DNA of 64,000 bases, from positions 372,001 through 436,000 of the forward strand of contig JAPDOI010000157.1 in NCBI GenBank assembly GCA_029168955.1, in the 5' to 3' direction. The DNA comes from Aplectana chamaeleonis. Lineage: Eukaryota > Nematoda > Chromadorea > Rhabditida > Cosmocercidae. A program made the position numbers and the translations under genes. Position 1 is the stretch's first letter, and each line of letters starts with the position of its first letter. Under the pieces are notes generated by a model that saw only the letters and a program-made list of their open reading frames with translations, ran no database searches and was not told the origin of the DNA. This document shows positions 1 through 12,784 of the stretch, piece by piece.

Positions 1-394
1 TGCATTTTTATCGTTACTCGCATAATCAAGACCAATTTTTGGAACCACAAAGTGCTTCCGTGTGGAACACCGCAACGGTTTATTTTCGCTGTTAAGAAAT
101 ATCGGCCAAAAAAATCAGTCTCAGAAAATATTGTTCAATTTTTGTAGACTCTCCTCAATCTACTTACCTATTGTTCCCTTTTTGTTGGAACGTTTTTGAC
201 GCCAACCAAACCTCTTTCGCTTGGAAGACCCCTTTTTGATAGAATTGTTCACTTTTTCTTGATATTACGAAGTAATATCTCTGGAAAATCTTCAATATTT
301 TTCCAATAGGATGGATTGATATGATAATCAGTAAATAATCGACTTGTTCCGCACGCTACAAGTGACGCGCGACTCACTTTACGACTTTTTTGAC
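1..394. other. AT-rich flank, no gene seen
   Basis: I see no coding region, RNA gene or clear repeat here. The stretch is AT-rich with T-runs and leads into the minisatellite that begins near position 395. Confidence 0.4.
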
Positions 395-803
395 GATGAC
401 GTCATAAGATGCTCTCTGTACTTTACATGACATCCTGATGACATCATCAGATGGCCTCTCTACTTTACACGACATCCTGGTGACGTCATCAGAGGCCCTG
501 TGTACTTTACACGACATCCTTATGACGTCAACAGATGCCGTGTATACTTTATACGACATCCTTACGACGTCATCAGATGCCCTGTGTACTTGGCACGACG
601 TCCTGATGACGTCATCAGATGCCGTTTGCACTTGGCACGACCTTGAGGCGACGTCCTGATGACGTCAGCAGATGCCCTATGTACTTGGCACGACGTCCTG
701 ATGACGTTAGCAGATGCCCTATGTACTTGGCACGACGTCCTGACGATGTCATCAGATGCCTTATGTACTTGGCACGACGTCCTGATGACGTCACCAGAAA
801 GTA
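395..803. repeat. 42-bp minisatellite carrying CRE-like palindromes
   Basis: About ten tandem copies of a 42-bp unit made of two related 21-bp halves. One half carries gacgtcctgatgacgtca, the other gatgccctatgtacttggca. The perfect palindrome TGACGTCA (the CREB/ATF consensus) occurs in several copies, for example near 399, 481, 608, 660 and 787, with decayed forms in between. Because 42 is divisible by three and the unit lacks stops, apparent 70-100 residue reading frames run through on both strands; these are not genes. The unit is related to the arrays at 31.5, 39.8 and 44.5 kb. The array passes straight into the 145-bp satellite at about 803. Confidence 0.85.
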
Positions 804-3800
804 ACAAACTTGTTAGTCGCTTCCCCTGTCCCTTCCCTACAAAAAAGTACAGCCTACAACGTGTTTTAGCGATTTGATCTACCAACTGATAATATCACTT
901 GATATGGTAAGCAGTAAAAAGTAAAGAAAAGAAATTAATGGTAAACAGTAAGTAACAAACTTGTTAGTCACTTCCCCTGTCCCTTCCCTACGAAAAAGTA
1001 CAGCTTACAACGTGTTTTAGCGATTTGATCTACCAACTGATAATATCACTTGATATGATAAGTAGTAAAAGGTGAGGTAGTTAATGTTGAACAGTAAGTA
1101 ATAAACTTGATAGACACTTTCATTGTCCCTTCCCATCGAAAAGTACAGCCTACAACGTGTTTTAGCGATTTCATCTACCAACTGATAATATCACATGATA
1201 TGATAAGCAGTAATAAGTGAAGCAGTTAATGTTAAACAGTAAGTAATAAACTTGATAGTCACTTTCCTTGTCCCTTCCCATCGAAAAGTACAGCCTACAA
1301 CGTGTTTTAGCGATTTGATCTACCAACTGATAATATCACTTGATATGGTAAGCAGTAAAAAGTAAAGAAAAGAAATTAATGGTAAACAGTAAGTAACAAA
1401 CTTGTTAGTCACTTCCCCTGTCCCTTCCCTACGAAAAAGTACAGCTTACAACGTGTTTTAGCGATTTGATCTACCAACTGATAATATCACTTGATATGAT
1501 AAGTAGTAAAAGGTGAGGTAGTTAATGTTGAACAGTAAGTAATAAACTTGATAGTCACTTTCCTTGTCCCTTCCCATCGAAAAGTACAGCCTACAACGTG
1601 TTTTAGCGATTTCATCTACCAACTGATAATATCACTTGATATGATAAGTAGTAAAAGGTGAGGTAGTTAATGTTGAACAGTAAGTAATAAACTTGATAGA
1701 CACTTTCATTGTCCCTTCCCATCGAAAAGTACAGCCTACAACGTGTTTTAGCGATTTCATCTACCAACTGATAATATCACATGATATGATAAGCAGTAAT
1801 AAGTGAAGCAGTTAATGTTAAACAGTAAGTAATAAACATGATAGTCACTTTCCTTGTCCCTTCCATCGAAAAGTACAGCCTACAACGTATTTTAGCGATT
1901 TGATCTACCAACTGATAATATCACTTGATATGATAAGTAGTAAAAGGTGAGGTAGTTAATGTTGAACAGTAAGTAATAAACTTGATAGACACTTTCATTG
2001 TCCCTTCCCATCGAAAAGTACAGCCTACAACGTGTTTTAGCGATTTCATCTACCAACTGATAATATCACATGATATGATAAGCAGTAATAAGTGAAGCAG
2101 TTAATGTTAAACAGTAAGTAATAAACATGATAGTCACTTTCCTTGTCCCTTCCCATCGAAAAGTACAGCCTACAACGTATTTTAGCGATTTGATCTACCA
2201 ACTGATAATATCACTTGATATGATAAGTAGTAAAAGGTGAGGTAGTTAATGTTGAACAGTAAGTAATAAACTTGATAGACACTTTCATTGTCCCTTCCCA
2301 TCGAAAAGTACAGCCTACAACGTGTTTTAGCGATTTCATCTACCAACTGATAATATCACATGATATGATAAGCAGTAATAAGTGAAGCAGTTAATGTTAA
2401 ACAGTAAGTAATAAACATGATAGTCACTTTCCTTGTCCCTTCCCATCGAAAAGTACAGCCTACAACGTGTTTTAGCGATTTGATCTACCAACTGATAATA
2501 TCACTTGATATGATAAGTAGTAAAAGGTGAGGTAGTTAATGTTGAACAGTAAGTAATAAACTTGATAGACACTTTCATTGTCCCTTCCCATCGAAAAGTA
2601 CAGCCTACAACGTGTTTTAGCGATTTCATCTACCAACTGATAATATCACATGATATGATAAGCAGTAATAAGTGAAGCAGTTAATGTTAAACAGTAAGTA
2701 ATAAACATGATAGTCACTTTCCTTGTCCCTTCCCATCGAAAAGTACAGCCTACAACGTGTTTTAGCGATTTGATCTACCAACTGATAATATCACTTGATA
2801 TGATAAGTAGTAAAAGGTGAGGTAGTTAATGTTAAACAGTAAGTAATAAACATGATAGTCACTTTCCTTGTCCCTTCCCATCGAAAAGTACAGCCTACAA
2901 CGTGTTTTAGCGATTTCATCTACCAACTGATAATATCACATGATATGATAAGCAGTAATAAGTGAAGCAGTTAATGTTAAACAGTAAGTAATAAACATGA
3001 TAGTCACTTTCCTTGTCCCTTCCCATCGAAAAGTACAGCCTACAACGTGTTTTAGCGATTTGATCTACCAACTGATAATATCACTTGATATGATAAGTAG
3101 TAAAAGGTGAGGTAGTTAATGTTGAACAGTAAGTAATAAACTTGATAGACACTTTCATTGTCCCTTCCCATCGAAAAGTACAGCCTACAACGTGTTTTAG
3201 CGATTTCATCTACCAACTGAAAATATCACATGATATGATAAGCAGTAATAAGTGAAGCAGTTAATGTTAAACAGTAAGTAATAAACATGATAGTCACTTT
3301 CCTTGTCCCTTCCCATCGAAAAGTACAGCCTACAACGTGTTTTAGCGATTTGATCTACCAACTGATAATATCACTTGATATGATAAGTAGTAAAAGGTGA
3401 GGTAGTTAATGTTGAACAGTAAGTAATAAACTTGATAGACACTTTCATTGTCCCTTCCCATCGAAAAGTACAGCCTACAACGTGTTTTAGCGATTTCATC
3501 TACCAACTGATAATATCACATGATATGATAAGCAGTAATAAGTGAAGCAGTTAATGTTAAACAGTAAGTAATAAACATGATAGTCACTTTCCTTGTCCCT
3601 TCCCATCGAAAAGTACAGCCTACAACGTGTTTTAGCGATTTGATCTACCAACTGATAATATCACTTGATATGATAAGTAGTAAAAGGTGAGGTAGTTAAT
3701 GTTAAACAGTAAGTAATAAACATGATAGTCACTTTCCTTGTCCCTTCCCATCGAAAAGTACAGCCTACAACGTGTTTTAGCGATTTCATCTACCAACTGA

Positions 3801-6800
3801 TAATATCACATGATATGATAAGCAGTAGTAAGTGAAGCAGTTAATGTTAAACAGTAAGTAACAAACTTGTTAATCACTTCCCCTGTCCCTTCCCATCGAA
3901 AAGTACAGCCTACAACGTGTTTTAGCGATTTGATCTACCAACTGATAATATCACATGATACGATAAGCAGTAATAAGTGAAGCTGTTAATGTTAAACAGT
4001 AAGTAACAAACTTGTTAGTCACTTCCCCTGTCCCTTCCCATCGAAAAGTACAGCCTACAACGTGTTTTAGCGATTTGATCTACCAACTGATAATATCACA
4101 TGATATGATAAGCAGTAATAAGTGAAGCAGTTAATGTTAAACAGTAAGTAATAAACTTGATAGTCACTTTCCTTGTCCCTTCCCATCGAAAAGTACAGCC
4201 TACAACGTGTTTTAGCGATTTCATCTACCAACTGATAATATCACATGATATGATAAGCAGTAGTAAGTGAAGCAGTTAATGTTAAACAGTAAGTAATAAA
4301 CTTGTTAGTCACTTCCCCTGTCCCTTCCTATCGAAAAGTACAGCCTACAACGTGTTTTGGCGATTTGATCTACCAACTGATAATATCACATGATACGATA
4401 AGCAGTAATAAGTGAAGCTGTTAATGTTAAACAGTAAGTAACAAACTTGTTAGTCACTTCCCCTGTCCCTTCCCATCGAAAAGTACAGCCTACAACGTGT
4501 TTTAGCGATTTCATCTACCAACTGATAATATCACATGATATGATAAGCAGTAATAAGTGAAGCAGTTAATGTTAAACAGTAAGCAATAAACTTGATAATC
4601 ACTTTCCTTGTCCCTTCCCATCGAAAAGTACAGCCTACAACGTGTTTTAGCGATTTCATCTACCAACTGATAATATCACATGATATGATAAGCAGTAGTA
4701 AGTGAAGCAGTTAATGTTAAACAGTAAGTAACAAACTTATTAGTCACTTCCCCTGTCCCTTCCCATCGAAAAGTACAGCCTACAACGTGTTTTAGCGATT
4801 TGATCTACCAACTGATAATATCACATGATACGATAAGCAGTAATAAGTAAAGCAGTTAATGTTAAACAGTAAGTAATAAACTTGTTAGTCACTTCCCCTG
4901 TCCCTTCCCATCAAAAAGTACAGCCTACAACGTGTTTTAGCGATTTGATCTACCAACTGATAATATCATATGATAAGCAGTAATAAGTGAAGCAGTTAAT
5001 GTTAAACAGTAAGTAATAAACTTGATAGTCACTTTCCTTGTCCCTTCCCATCGAAAGGTACAGCGTACAACGTGTTTTAGCGATTTGATCTACCAACTGA
5101 TAATATCACATGATACGATAAGCAGTAATAAGTGAAGCTGTTAATGTTAAACAGTAAGTAATAAACTTGTTAGTCACTTCCCCTGTCCCTTCCCATCAAA
5201 AAGTACAGCCTACAACGTGTTTTAGCGATCTGATCTACCAACTGATAATATCACATGATACGATAAGCAGTAATAAGTGAAGCTGTTAATGTTACACAGT
5301 AAGTAATAAACTTGTTAGTCACTTCCCTGTCCTTCCCATCAAAAGTACAGCCTACAACGTGTTTTAGCGATTTGATCTACCAACTGATAATATCACATGA
5401 TATGATAAGCAGTAGTAAGTGAAGCAGTTAATGTTAAACAGTAAGTAATAAATTTGTTAGTCACTTCCCCTGTCCCTTCCCATCGAAAAGTACAGCCTAC
5501 AACGTGTTTTAGCGATTTGATCTACCAACTGATAATATCACATGATACGATAAGCAGTAATAAGTGAAGCTGTTAATGTTAAACAGTAAGTAACAAACTT
5601 GTTAGTCACTTCCCCTGTCCCTTCCCATCGAAAAGTACAGCCTACAACGTGTTTTAGCGATTTGATCTACCAACTGATAATATCACATGATACGATAAGC
5701 AGTAATAAGTGAAGCTGTTAATGTTAAACAGTAAGCAACAAACTTGTTAGTCACTTCCCCTGTCCCTTCCCATCGAAAAGTACAGCCTACAACGTGTTTT
5801 AGCGATTTCATCTACCAACTGATAATATCACATGATATGATAAGCAGTAATAAGTGAAGCAGTTAATGTTAAACAGTAAGTAATAAACTTGATAGTCACT
5901 TTTCTTGTCCCTTCCCATCGAAAAGTACGGCCTACAACGTGTTTTAGCGATTTCATCTACCAACTGATAATATCACATGATATGATAAGCAGTAATAAGT
6001 GAAGCAGTTAATGTTAAACAGTAAGTAATAAACTTGATAGTCACTTTTCTTGTCCCTTCCCATCGAAAGGTACAGCGTACAACGTGTTTTAGCGATTTGA
6101 TCTACCAACTGATAATATCACATGATACGATAAGCAGTAATAAGTGAAGCTGTTAATGTTAAACAGTAAGTAATAAACTTGTTAGTCACTTCCCCTGTCC
6201 CTTCCCATCAAAAAGTACAGCCTACAACGTGTTTTAGCGATTTGATCTACCAACTGATAGTATCACATGATACGATAAGCAGTAATAAGTGAAGCTGTTA
6301 ATGTTAAACAGTAAGTAATAAACTTGTTAGTCACTTCCCCTGTCCCTTCCCATCAAAAAGTACAGCCTACAACGTGTTTTAGCGATTTGATCTACCAACT
6401 GATAATATCACATGATATGATAAGCAGTAGTAAGTGAAGCAGTTAATGTTAAACAGTAAGTAATAAATTTGTTAGTCACTTCCCCTGTCCCTTCCCATCG
6501 AAAAGTACAGCCTACAACGTGTTTTAGCGATTTGATCTACCAACTGATAATATCACATGATACGATAAGCAGTAATAAGTGAAGCTGTTAATGTTAAACA
6601 GTAAGTAACAAACTTGTTAGTCACTTCCCCTGTCCCTTCCCATCGAAAAGTACAGCCTACAACGTGTTTTAGCGATTTGATCTACCAACTGATAATATCA
6701 CATGATACGATAAGCAGTAATAAGTGAAGCTGTTAATGTTAAACAGTAAGCAACAAACTTGTTAGTCACTTCCCTGTCCTTCCCATCGAAAAGTACAGCC

Positions 6801-9782
6801 TACAACGTGTTTTAGCGATTTCATGTACCAACTGATAATATCACATGATATGATAAGCAGTAATAAGTGAAGCAGTTAATGTTAAACAGTAAGTAATAAA
6901 CTTGATAGTCACTTTTCTTGTCCCTTCCCATCGAAAAGTACGGCCTACAACGTGTTTTAGCGATTTCATCTACCAACTGATAATATCACATGATATGATA
7001 AGCAGTAATAAGTGAAGCAGTTAATGTTAAACAGTAAGTAATAAACTTGATAGTCACTTTTCTTGTCCCTTCCCATCAAAAAGTACAGCCTACAACGTGT
7101 TTTAGCGATTTCATCTACCAACTGATAATATCACATGATATGATAAGCAGTAGTAAGTGAAGCAGTTAATGTTAAACAGTAAGTAACAAACTTGTTAGTC
7201 ACTTCCCCTGTCCCTTCCAATCGAAAAGTACAGCCTACAACGTGTTTTAGCGATTTGATCTACCAACTGATAATATCACATGATACGATAAGCAGTAATA
7301 AGTGAAGCTGTTAATGTTAAACAGTAAGTAACAAACTTGTTAGTCCCTTCCCCTGTCCCTTCCCATCGAAAAGTACAGCCTACAACGTGTTTTAGCGATT
7401 TGATCTACCAACTGAAAATATCACATGATACGATAAGCAGTAATAAGTGAAGCAGTTAATGTTAAACAGTAAGCAATAAACTTGATAATCACTTTCCTTG
7501 TCCCTTCCCATCGAAAAGTACAGCCTACAACGTGTTTTAGCGATTTGATCTACCAACTGATAATATCACATGATATGATAAGCAGCAGTAAGTGAAGCAG
7601 TTAATGTTAAACAGTAAGTAATAAACATGATAGTCACTTTCCTTGTCCCTTCCCATCGAAAAGTACAGCCTACAACGTGTTTTAGCGATTTGATCTACCA
7701 ACTGATAATATCACATGATACGATAAGCAGTAATAAGTGAAGCTGTTAATGTTAAACAGTAAGTAACAAACTTGTTAGTCCCTTCCCATCGAAAAGTACA
7801 GCCTACAACGTGTTTTAGCGATTTGATCTACCAACTGATAATATCACATGATACGATAAGCAGTAATAAGTGAAGCAGTTAATGTTAAACAGTAAGCAAT
7901 AAACTTGATAATCACTTTCCTTGTCCCTTCCCATCGAAAAGTACAGCCTACAACGTGTTTTAGCGATTTGATCTACCAACTGATAATATCACATGATATG
8001 ATAAGCAGTAGTAAGTGAAGCAGTTAATGTTAAACAGTAAGTAATAAACATGATAGTCACTTTCCTTGTCCCTTCCCATCGAAAAGTACAGCCTACAACG
8101 TGTTTTAGCGATTTGATCTACCAACTGATAATATCACATGATATGATAAGCAGTAATAAGTGAAGCAGTTAATGTTAAACAGTAAGTAATAAACTTGATA
8201 GTCACTTCCCCTGTCCCTTCCCATCGAAAAGTACAGCCTACAACGTGTTTTAGCGATTTGATCTACCAACTGATAATATCACATGATATGATAAGCAGTA
8301 ATAAGTGAAGCAGTTAATGTTAAACAGTAAGTAATAAACTTGATAGTCACTTTCCTTGTCCTTCCCATCGAAAAGTACAGCCTACAACGTGTTTTAGCGA
8401 TTTGATCTACCAACTGATAATATCACATGATATGATAAGCAGTAATAAGTGAAGCAGTTAATGTTAAACAGTAAGTAATAAACTTGATAGTCACTTTCCT
8501 TGTCCCTTCCCATCGAAAAGTACAGCCTACAACGTGTTTTAGCGATTTGGTCTACCAACTGATAATATCACATGATATGATAAGCAGTAATAAGTGAAGC
8601 AGTTAATGTTAAACAGTAAGTAATAAACTTGATAGTCACTTTCCTTGTCCCTTCCCATCGAAAAGTACAGCCTACAACGTGTTTTAGCGATTTGATCTAC
8701 CAACTGATAATATCACATTATATGATAAGCAGTAATAAGTTAAGCAGTTAATGTTAAACAGTAAGTAATAAACATGATAGTCACTTTCCTTGTCCCTTCC
8801 CATCGAAAAGTACAGCCTACAACGTGTTTTAGCGATTTGACCTACCAACTGATAATATCACATGATATGATAAGCGGTAATAAGTGAAGCTGTTAATGTT
8901 AAACAGTAAGTAATAAACTTGATAGTCACTTTCCTTGTCCCTTCCCATCGAAAAGTACAGCCTACAACGTGTTTTAGCGATTTGATCTACCAACTGATAA
9001 TATCACATGATATGATAAGCAGTAATAAGTGAAGCAGTTAATGTTAAACAGTAAGTAATAAACTTGATAGTCACTTTCCTTGTCCCTTCCCATCGAAAAG
9101 TACAGCCTACGACGTGTTTTAGCGATTTGGCCTACCAACTGATAATATCACTTGATATGATTAGCAGTAATAAGTGAAGCAGTTAATGTTAAACAGTAAG
9201 TAATAAACTTGATAGTCACTTTCCTTGTCCCTTCCCATCGAAAAGTACAGCCTACAACGTGTTTTAGCGATTTGATCTACCAACTGATAATATCACATGA
9301 TATGATAAGCAGTAATAAGTGAAGCAGTTAATGTTAAACAGTAAGTAATAAACTTGATAGTCACTTTCCTTGTCCCTTCCCATCGAAAAGTACAGCCTAC
9401 GACGTGTTTTAGCGATTTGGCCTACCAACTGATAATATCACTTGATATGATTAGCAGTAATAAGTGAAGCAGTTAATGTTAAACAGTAAGTAATAAACTT
9501 GATAGTCACTTTCCTTGTCCCTTCCCATCGAAAAGTACAGCCTACAACGTGTTTTAGCGATTTGATCTACCAACTGATAATATCACATGATATGATAAGC
9601 AGTAATAAGTGAAGCAGTTAATGTTAAACAGTAAGTAATAAAATTGATAGTCACTTTCCTTGTCCCTTCCCATCGAAAAGTACAGCCTACGACGTGTTTT
9701 AGCGATTTGGCCTACCAACTGATAATATCACTTGATATGATTAGCAGTAATAAGTGAAGCAGTTAATGTTAAACAGTAAGTA
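804..9782. repeat. 145-bp satellite DNA array, about 62 copies
   Basis: A tandem array of a 145-bp AT-rich monomer that contains acaacgtgttttagcgat, ctaccaactgataatatca and gttaatgttaaacagtaag. Successive copies of the first motif are exactly 145 bp apart over most of the array, for example 4201, 4346 and 4491. Monomers fall into at least three variant classes. Class 1 has aagtagtaaaaggtgagg and ttgatagacactttcattg. Class 2 has catgatatgataagcag with aagtgaagcag. Class 3 has catgatacgataagcag with gaagctgtt and cttcccctgtccc. A few copies carry 2-12 bp deletions, for example near 5320, 6770 and 7775. No coding potential is seen. The array ends sharply at about 9782 in the middle of a monomer. 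Confidence 0.97.
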
Positions 9783-10158
9783 CTCATTGACTACCTACTC
9801 ACCAGCCTGCTTATCTGTTCACATACCAACTTACCTGCCTGCCCAACTGATCGCCTGCGACCATTGCCAGTGGCCACTACTAAGGGTGCGTAACGCACGA
9901 GGAGGAGCGAAGCACGAAGCAGGAAGCAGGAACGAGTAACAGCGCACAACAAGAATTTTTGATAAGGACTCGCCGATCTAACTTTGTTAGTTTTGAACCG
10001 ATTTGGCTCAAATTTTGTCAGCATGTGCCTCCTGGACCCTCTCACCTATATCCCGATGGAAATCTCTGGGGAATTTGTTTAACAGGTTTTATTACTACTT
10101 TAAGGAATTCTAAGTGATCACAAGTCCCGGGCAAAACCAAACCTCTCCAGCCGCTTCG
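9783..10158. other. Unassigned spacer with short hairpin
   Basis: This is unique-looking sequence after the satellite. It includes a short purine-rich run (gcgaagcacgaagcaggaag) near 9910 and a perfect 10-bp-stem hairpin at 10145-10167, ctccagccgc / gcggctggag around a TTC loop. I see no gene. Confidence 0.4.
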
Positions 10159-10159
10159 C

Positions 10160-10312
10160 GGCTGGAGCGATTTCACTGAGTTTTTAGCGTGTCTTCCGAG
10201 TTTATTCACATGCCAAATCAGTAGCATAAGACATTTCACTTCTTTTCACGAGTTTCTCACAAGTACAACATTACCAAATCATAACCCTTTCGTAGCGAAG
10301 CAAAACAGTTAG
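10160..10312. mobile_element. Terminal fragment of the 696-bp inverted-repeat element
   Basis: This stretch matches the right arm of the element at 45612-46307. Shared blocks include tcactgagttttta, ccaaatcagtagcataagac and the terminal gaagcaaaacagttag. Only one arm is present. It ends exactly where the mariner fragment begins, so the two relics are fused here. The order of events cannot be told from the sequence. Confidence 0.8.
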
Positions 10313-10541
10313 ATAATTTTGGCTATGATTTCTGGTGCTGATGCGCTTTTTGGACGTCCTTCACGTGGATCGTCTTCAATACTTGTACGACCACGCTTAA
10401 ATTCGGCAACCCATCTTTCTACTCTTCTAATTGTAGGTGAACAATCATTATACACTTTTAACATTCGTTCGTGAATTTCTTTTGGTGTTACACCTTCCAA
10501 AATTAAGATTTTTATCACTGCACGATATTGAATTTTTCCAT
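10309..10541 (-). pseudogene. Mariner transposase, N-terminal fragment (broken)
   Basis: The minus strand encodes the N-terminal DNA-binding (helix-turn-helix) part of a mariner-family transposase. Hallmark segments are LEGVTPKEIHERMLKVYND, RRVERWVAEFKRGRTSIEDD and PREGRPKSASAPEII. An ATG at 10541 begins MEK. The frame then needs one extra base before QYRAVIK, so the start is separated from the rest by a 1-nt deletion. The frame stops at 10309, where the sequence runs into an unrelated inverted-repeat element. The DDD catalytic domain is absent, so this is a dead fragment. Family membership rests on motif recognition and I am confident of it; the subfamily is not assigned. Confidence 0.9.
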
Positions 10542-11431
10542 TGCTGTGACACTAAATGGCTTGTAAACAAAGACTGAATTGACAGATTAAAATGAAACTT
10601 CGCTTACGTTCATATGAAGAGTGTACCAACAAAACAAAAAAAAATTGGGCTAGCAGCAACGCCCTCTCTTACCGAACGACAAAACTTATTCGGCCGTAAC
10701 CGTCAGGGGAGGTTTTCACCGAAAATTGAGAGTGGAAAGAATAACCAAATATCGGGAATATGAAAGAAGTGAAAATTTATCAACACTACAGACTGCAAGA
10801 TTACATTGTTCTCTCAATAGCAAACTCCAGAATGGTTACGATTTGTCACGATACGTCTTATTTCGGGTCGGAATTTCATAAATAGTAAATCGTAAAAAAC
10901 TGCCAAACACGGCCGTTATTCGTAAATTATAAATCGTAATTACCCACAGCCCTGGACTGGACACCCTAGTAGTCACCGTTATTATCGATTCTTCGAAAAA
11001 AAAGGAGCTGTGTACTGGGCAAAAACTTGCATGAGCTGTTTGGAGTCGCGGAGAGCTGGGCCTGTAGTAAACCCAAGTCAGCCGAGTGAAAACTGTTGGG
11101 GGCACCCGGCTGGTTGTACCAAGTAGCAGCAATCTAGGGTTAGGGCCTAGTCGTATTGATGTCAGACGCATGCGACGAACTCAGCGTTGGAGTTCCGCCA
11201 GGGGCTTGATTTTCGCAGAAAACTCATCATATTCACCCTTGGCCCGAGGGTATGACCTGTCTCAGGTCCGAAATGTGCCAGAACTTCACCAGAAGTTTTT
11301 GAGTAATCTCTGGCAAACATGTTTATAGAAAGTTTTTCTTTAGTTTATGGAAATGCACTTGAGAATTTCCCGTAAGTTTTGGTTTTAGATTCAACTGTTG
11401 ATTTATCAGACAGATACTACAAAATTATCCC
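10542..11431. other. Unassigned intergenic sequence
   Basis: I found no recognisable gene or RNA. A 111-residue minus-strand open frame (10836-11171) shows no domain and has no start or splice context, so I do not call it. Confidence 0.4.
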
Positions 11432-11435
11432 TTGA

Positions 11436-12600
11436 AGGCAGTAATCACGATGATTCTCGTTTCCAAGTTTTCCACTCAGAACAATGCGTTGGCAACCAAA
11501 TGTCACCAAAATCACGAAAAAAAAAACGGCGAGAAACGCACTAATTCGTTTTATTTCAGTGACATTATTCTATGGCCTGGACTAGTTGTCTGATTGGATG
11601 AACATGTTCACGGTGGTTGTCACCGGTAAAAAATGGGACTAATCGAAAATGGAAGAATATTTTGGGCAAAAGAGTATTAGTTAGGGTCCAAAGGAGAGAA
11701 AGGAGCGACAGAAAGCAGAAAATTGCAAAGGCGGATCCACAAAAGATTTCATTGTCACAACGAACAGTTCCATTGATACTTAAAGGCAGCATACACGCTC
11801 GCAAGCATAGTCGAGATAACAGCATAGATAGGTCCGCACGGCCCGTACTATGTCGTCATCGACGTTTGAAGCGCTAAAAACTGTCCAGGATGACAATATT
11901 TGACAATGTTTGAGCAATCTTGCCTTCCACGCCCGTATTTTCACACCCCTTCGAGTAACAGAATGAGAATCGATACTTGAGAAAACATGTGATAACTTAG
12001 AATGATAGCACTATAAAGATGGAGTGCAGTAGAGAAAAAACTCGATTTACCTCAATATAACATGTTTGTGCACTGATAATATCCTCCATTTGAAGAGTTC
12101 AGCGAAAGTAGAGCGGCATTCTCGAAAGTGGACGAGAGTCAATAGGTATGCAGACATGTTATACTCAAGTAAACCAAGCTATTTCTCTCGTGCACTCCCT
12201 TTTTATAGAGCTATCATTCTAAGTTATCACATGTTTTCTAGTATCGATTTTTTCTAATTCTCAAGTATCGATTCTCATATTGTTACTCGAAGGGGTGTGA
12301 AAATACGGGCGTGGAAGGCTAGATTGCTCAAACATTGTCAAATAGTATCATCCTGGACAGTTTTCAGCGATTCAAACGTCGTTGACGACATAGTACGAGC
12401 CGTGCTGATCTATCTATGCTGTTATCTCGACTATGCTTGCGAGCGTGTATGCTGCCTTTAAGAGGCGGGCTGATACTTGAGAATTTCGTGCCCTTCTGGT
12501 GCGTTTTTCTCGGTTTCTTCGTCACTTCAGTTCTACTCGGGGGCCAAACAATCGATTTAGCGATTAATCTCAAAATCGAAGATTATCGTGAACACTGCCT
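11436..12600. mobile_element. TTAA-flanked AGGCAG element, split by a nested element
   Basis: The ends are AGGCAGtaatcacgat on the left and atcgtgaacactGCCT on the right. The flanks are TTGA (decayed TTAA) at 11432-11435 and TTAA at 12601-12604. Without the nested insert at 11784-12457 and one TTAA, the element is about 487 bp. It then lines up along its whole length with the uninterrupted copy at 60335-60818. No transposase is encoded, so it is non-autonomous. Confidence 0.93.
11784..12457. mobile_element. TTAA-flanked fold-back element nested in another element
   Basis: A 674-bp palindromic element with tips AGGCAGCATACACGCTCG / CGAGCGTGTATGCTGCCT and long inverted arms; for example gatgatactatttgac-like and gtgataacttagaatgat blocks recur inverted. 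It lies between TTAA at 11780-11783 and TTAA at 12458-12461. The copy of the host element at 60335-60818 has the unfilled site gatacTTAAgaggcggg at 60671-60684, which proves the TTAA target duplication. A related 459-bp element is at 15489-15947. Confidence 0.95.
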
Positions 12601-12784
12601 TTAACTAGTTACCTCTCGAAATCTATCGAAAAGTGACACAGGAAAGGCATGTACGCACGCTTCTATGCTTCTTCCGTCAATCGCGCGCGCTGACCTAATC
12701 GCGCTTAGGTCAATTGCCAGCTTCGCGCGACTGGCGACGCTATGGACTGTTTATCATCCACATCTGCGAAAAGCGATATGACTG

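Noticed and set aside
804..9782. CRISPR-like array
   Set aside because: The whole 145-bp monomer repeats without unique spacers; this is a eukaryotic satellite.
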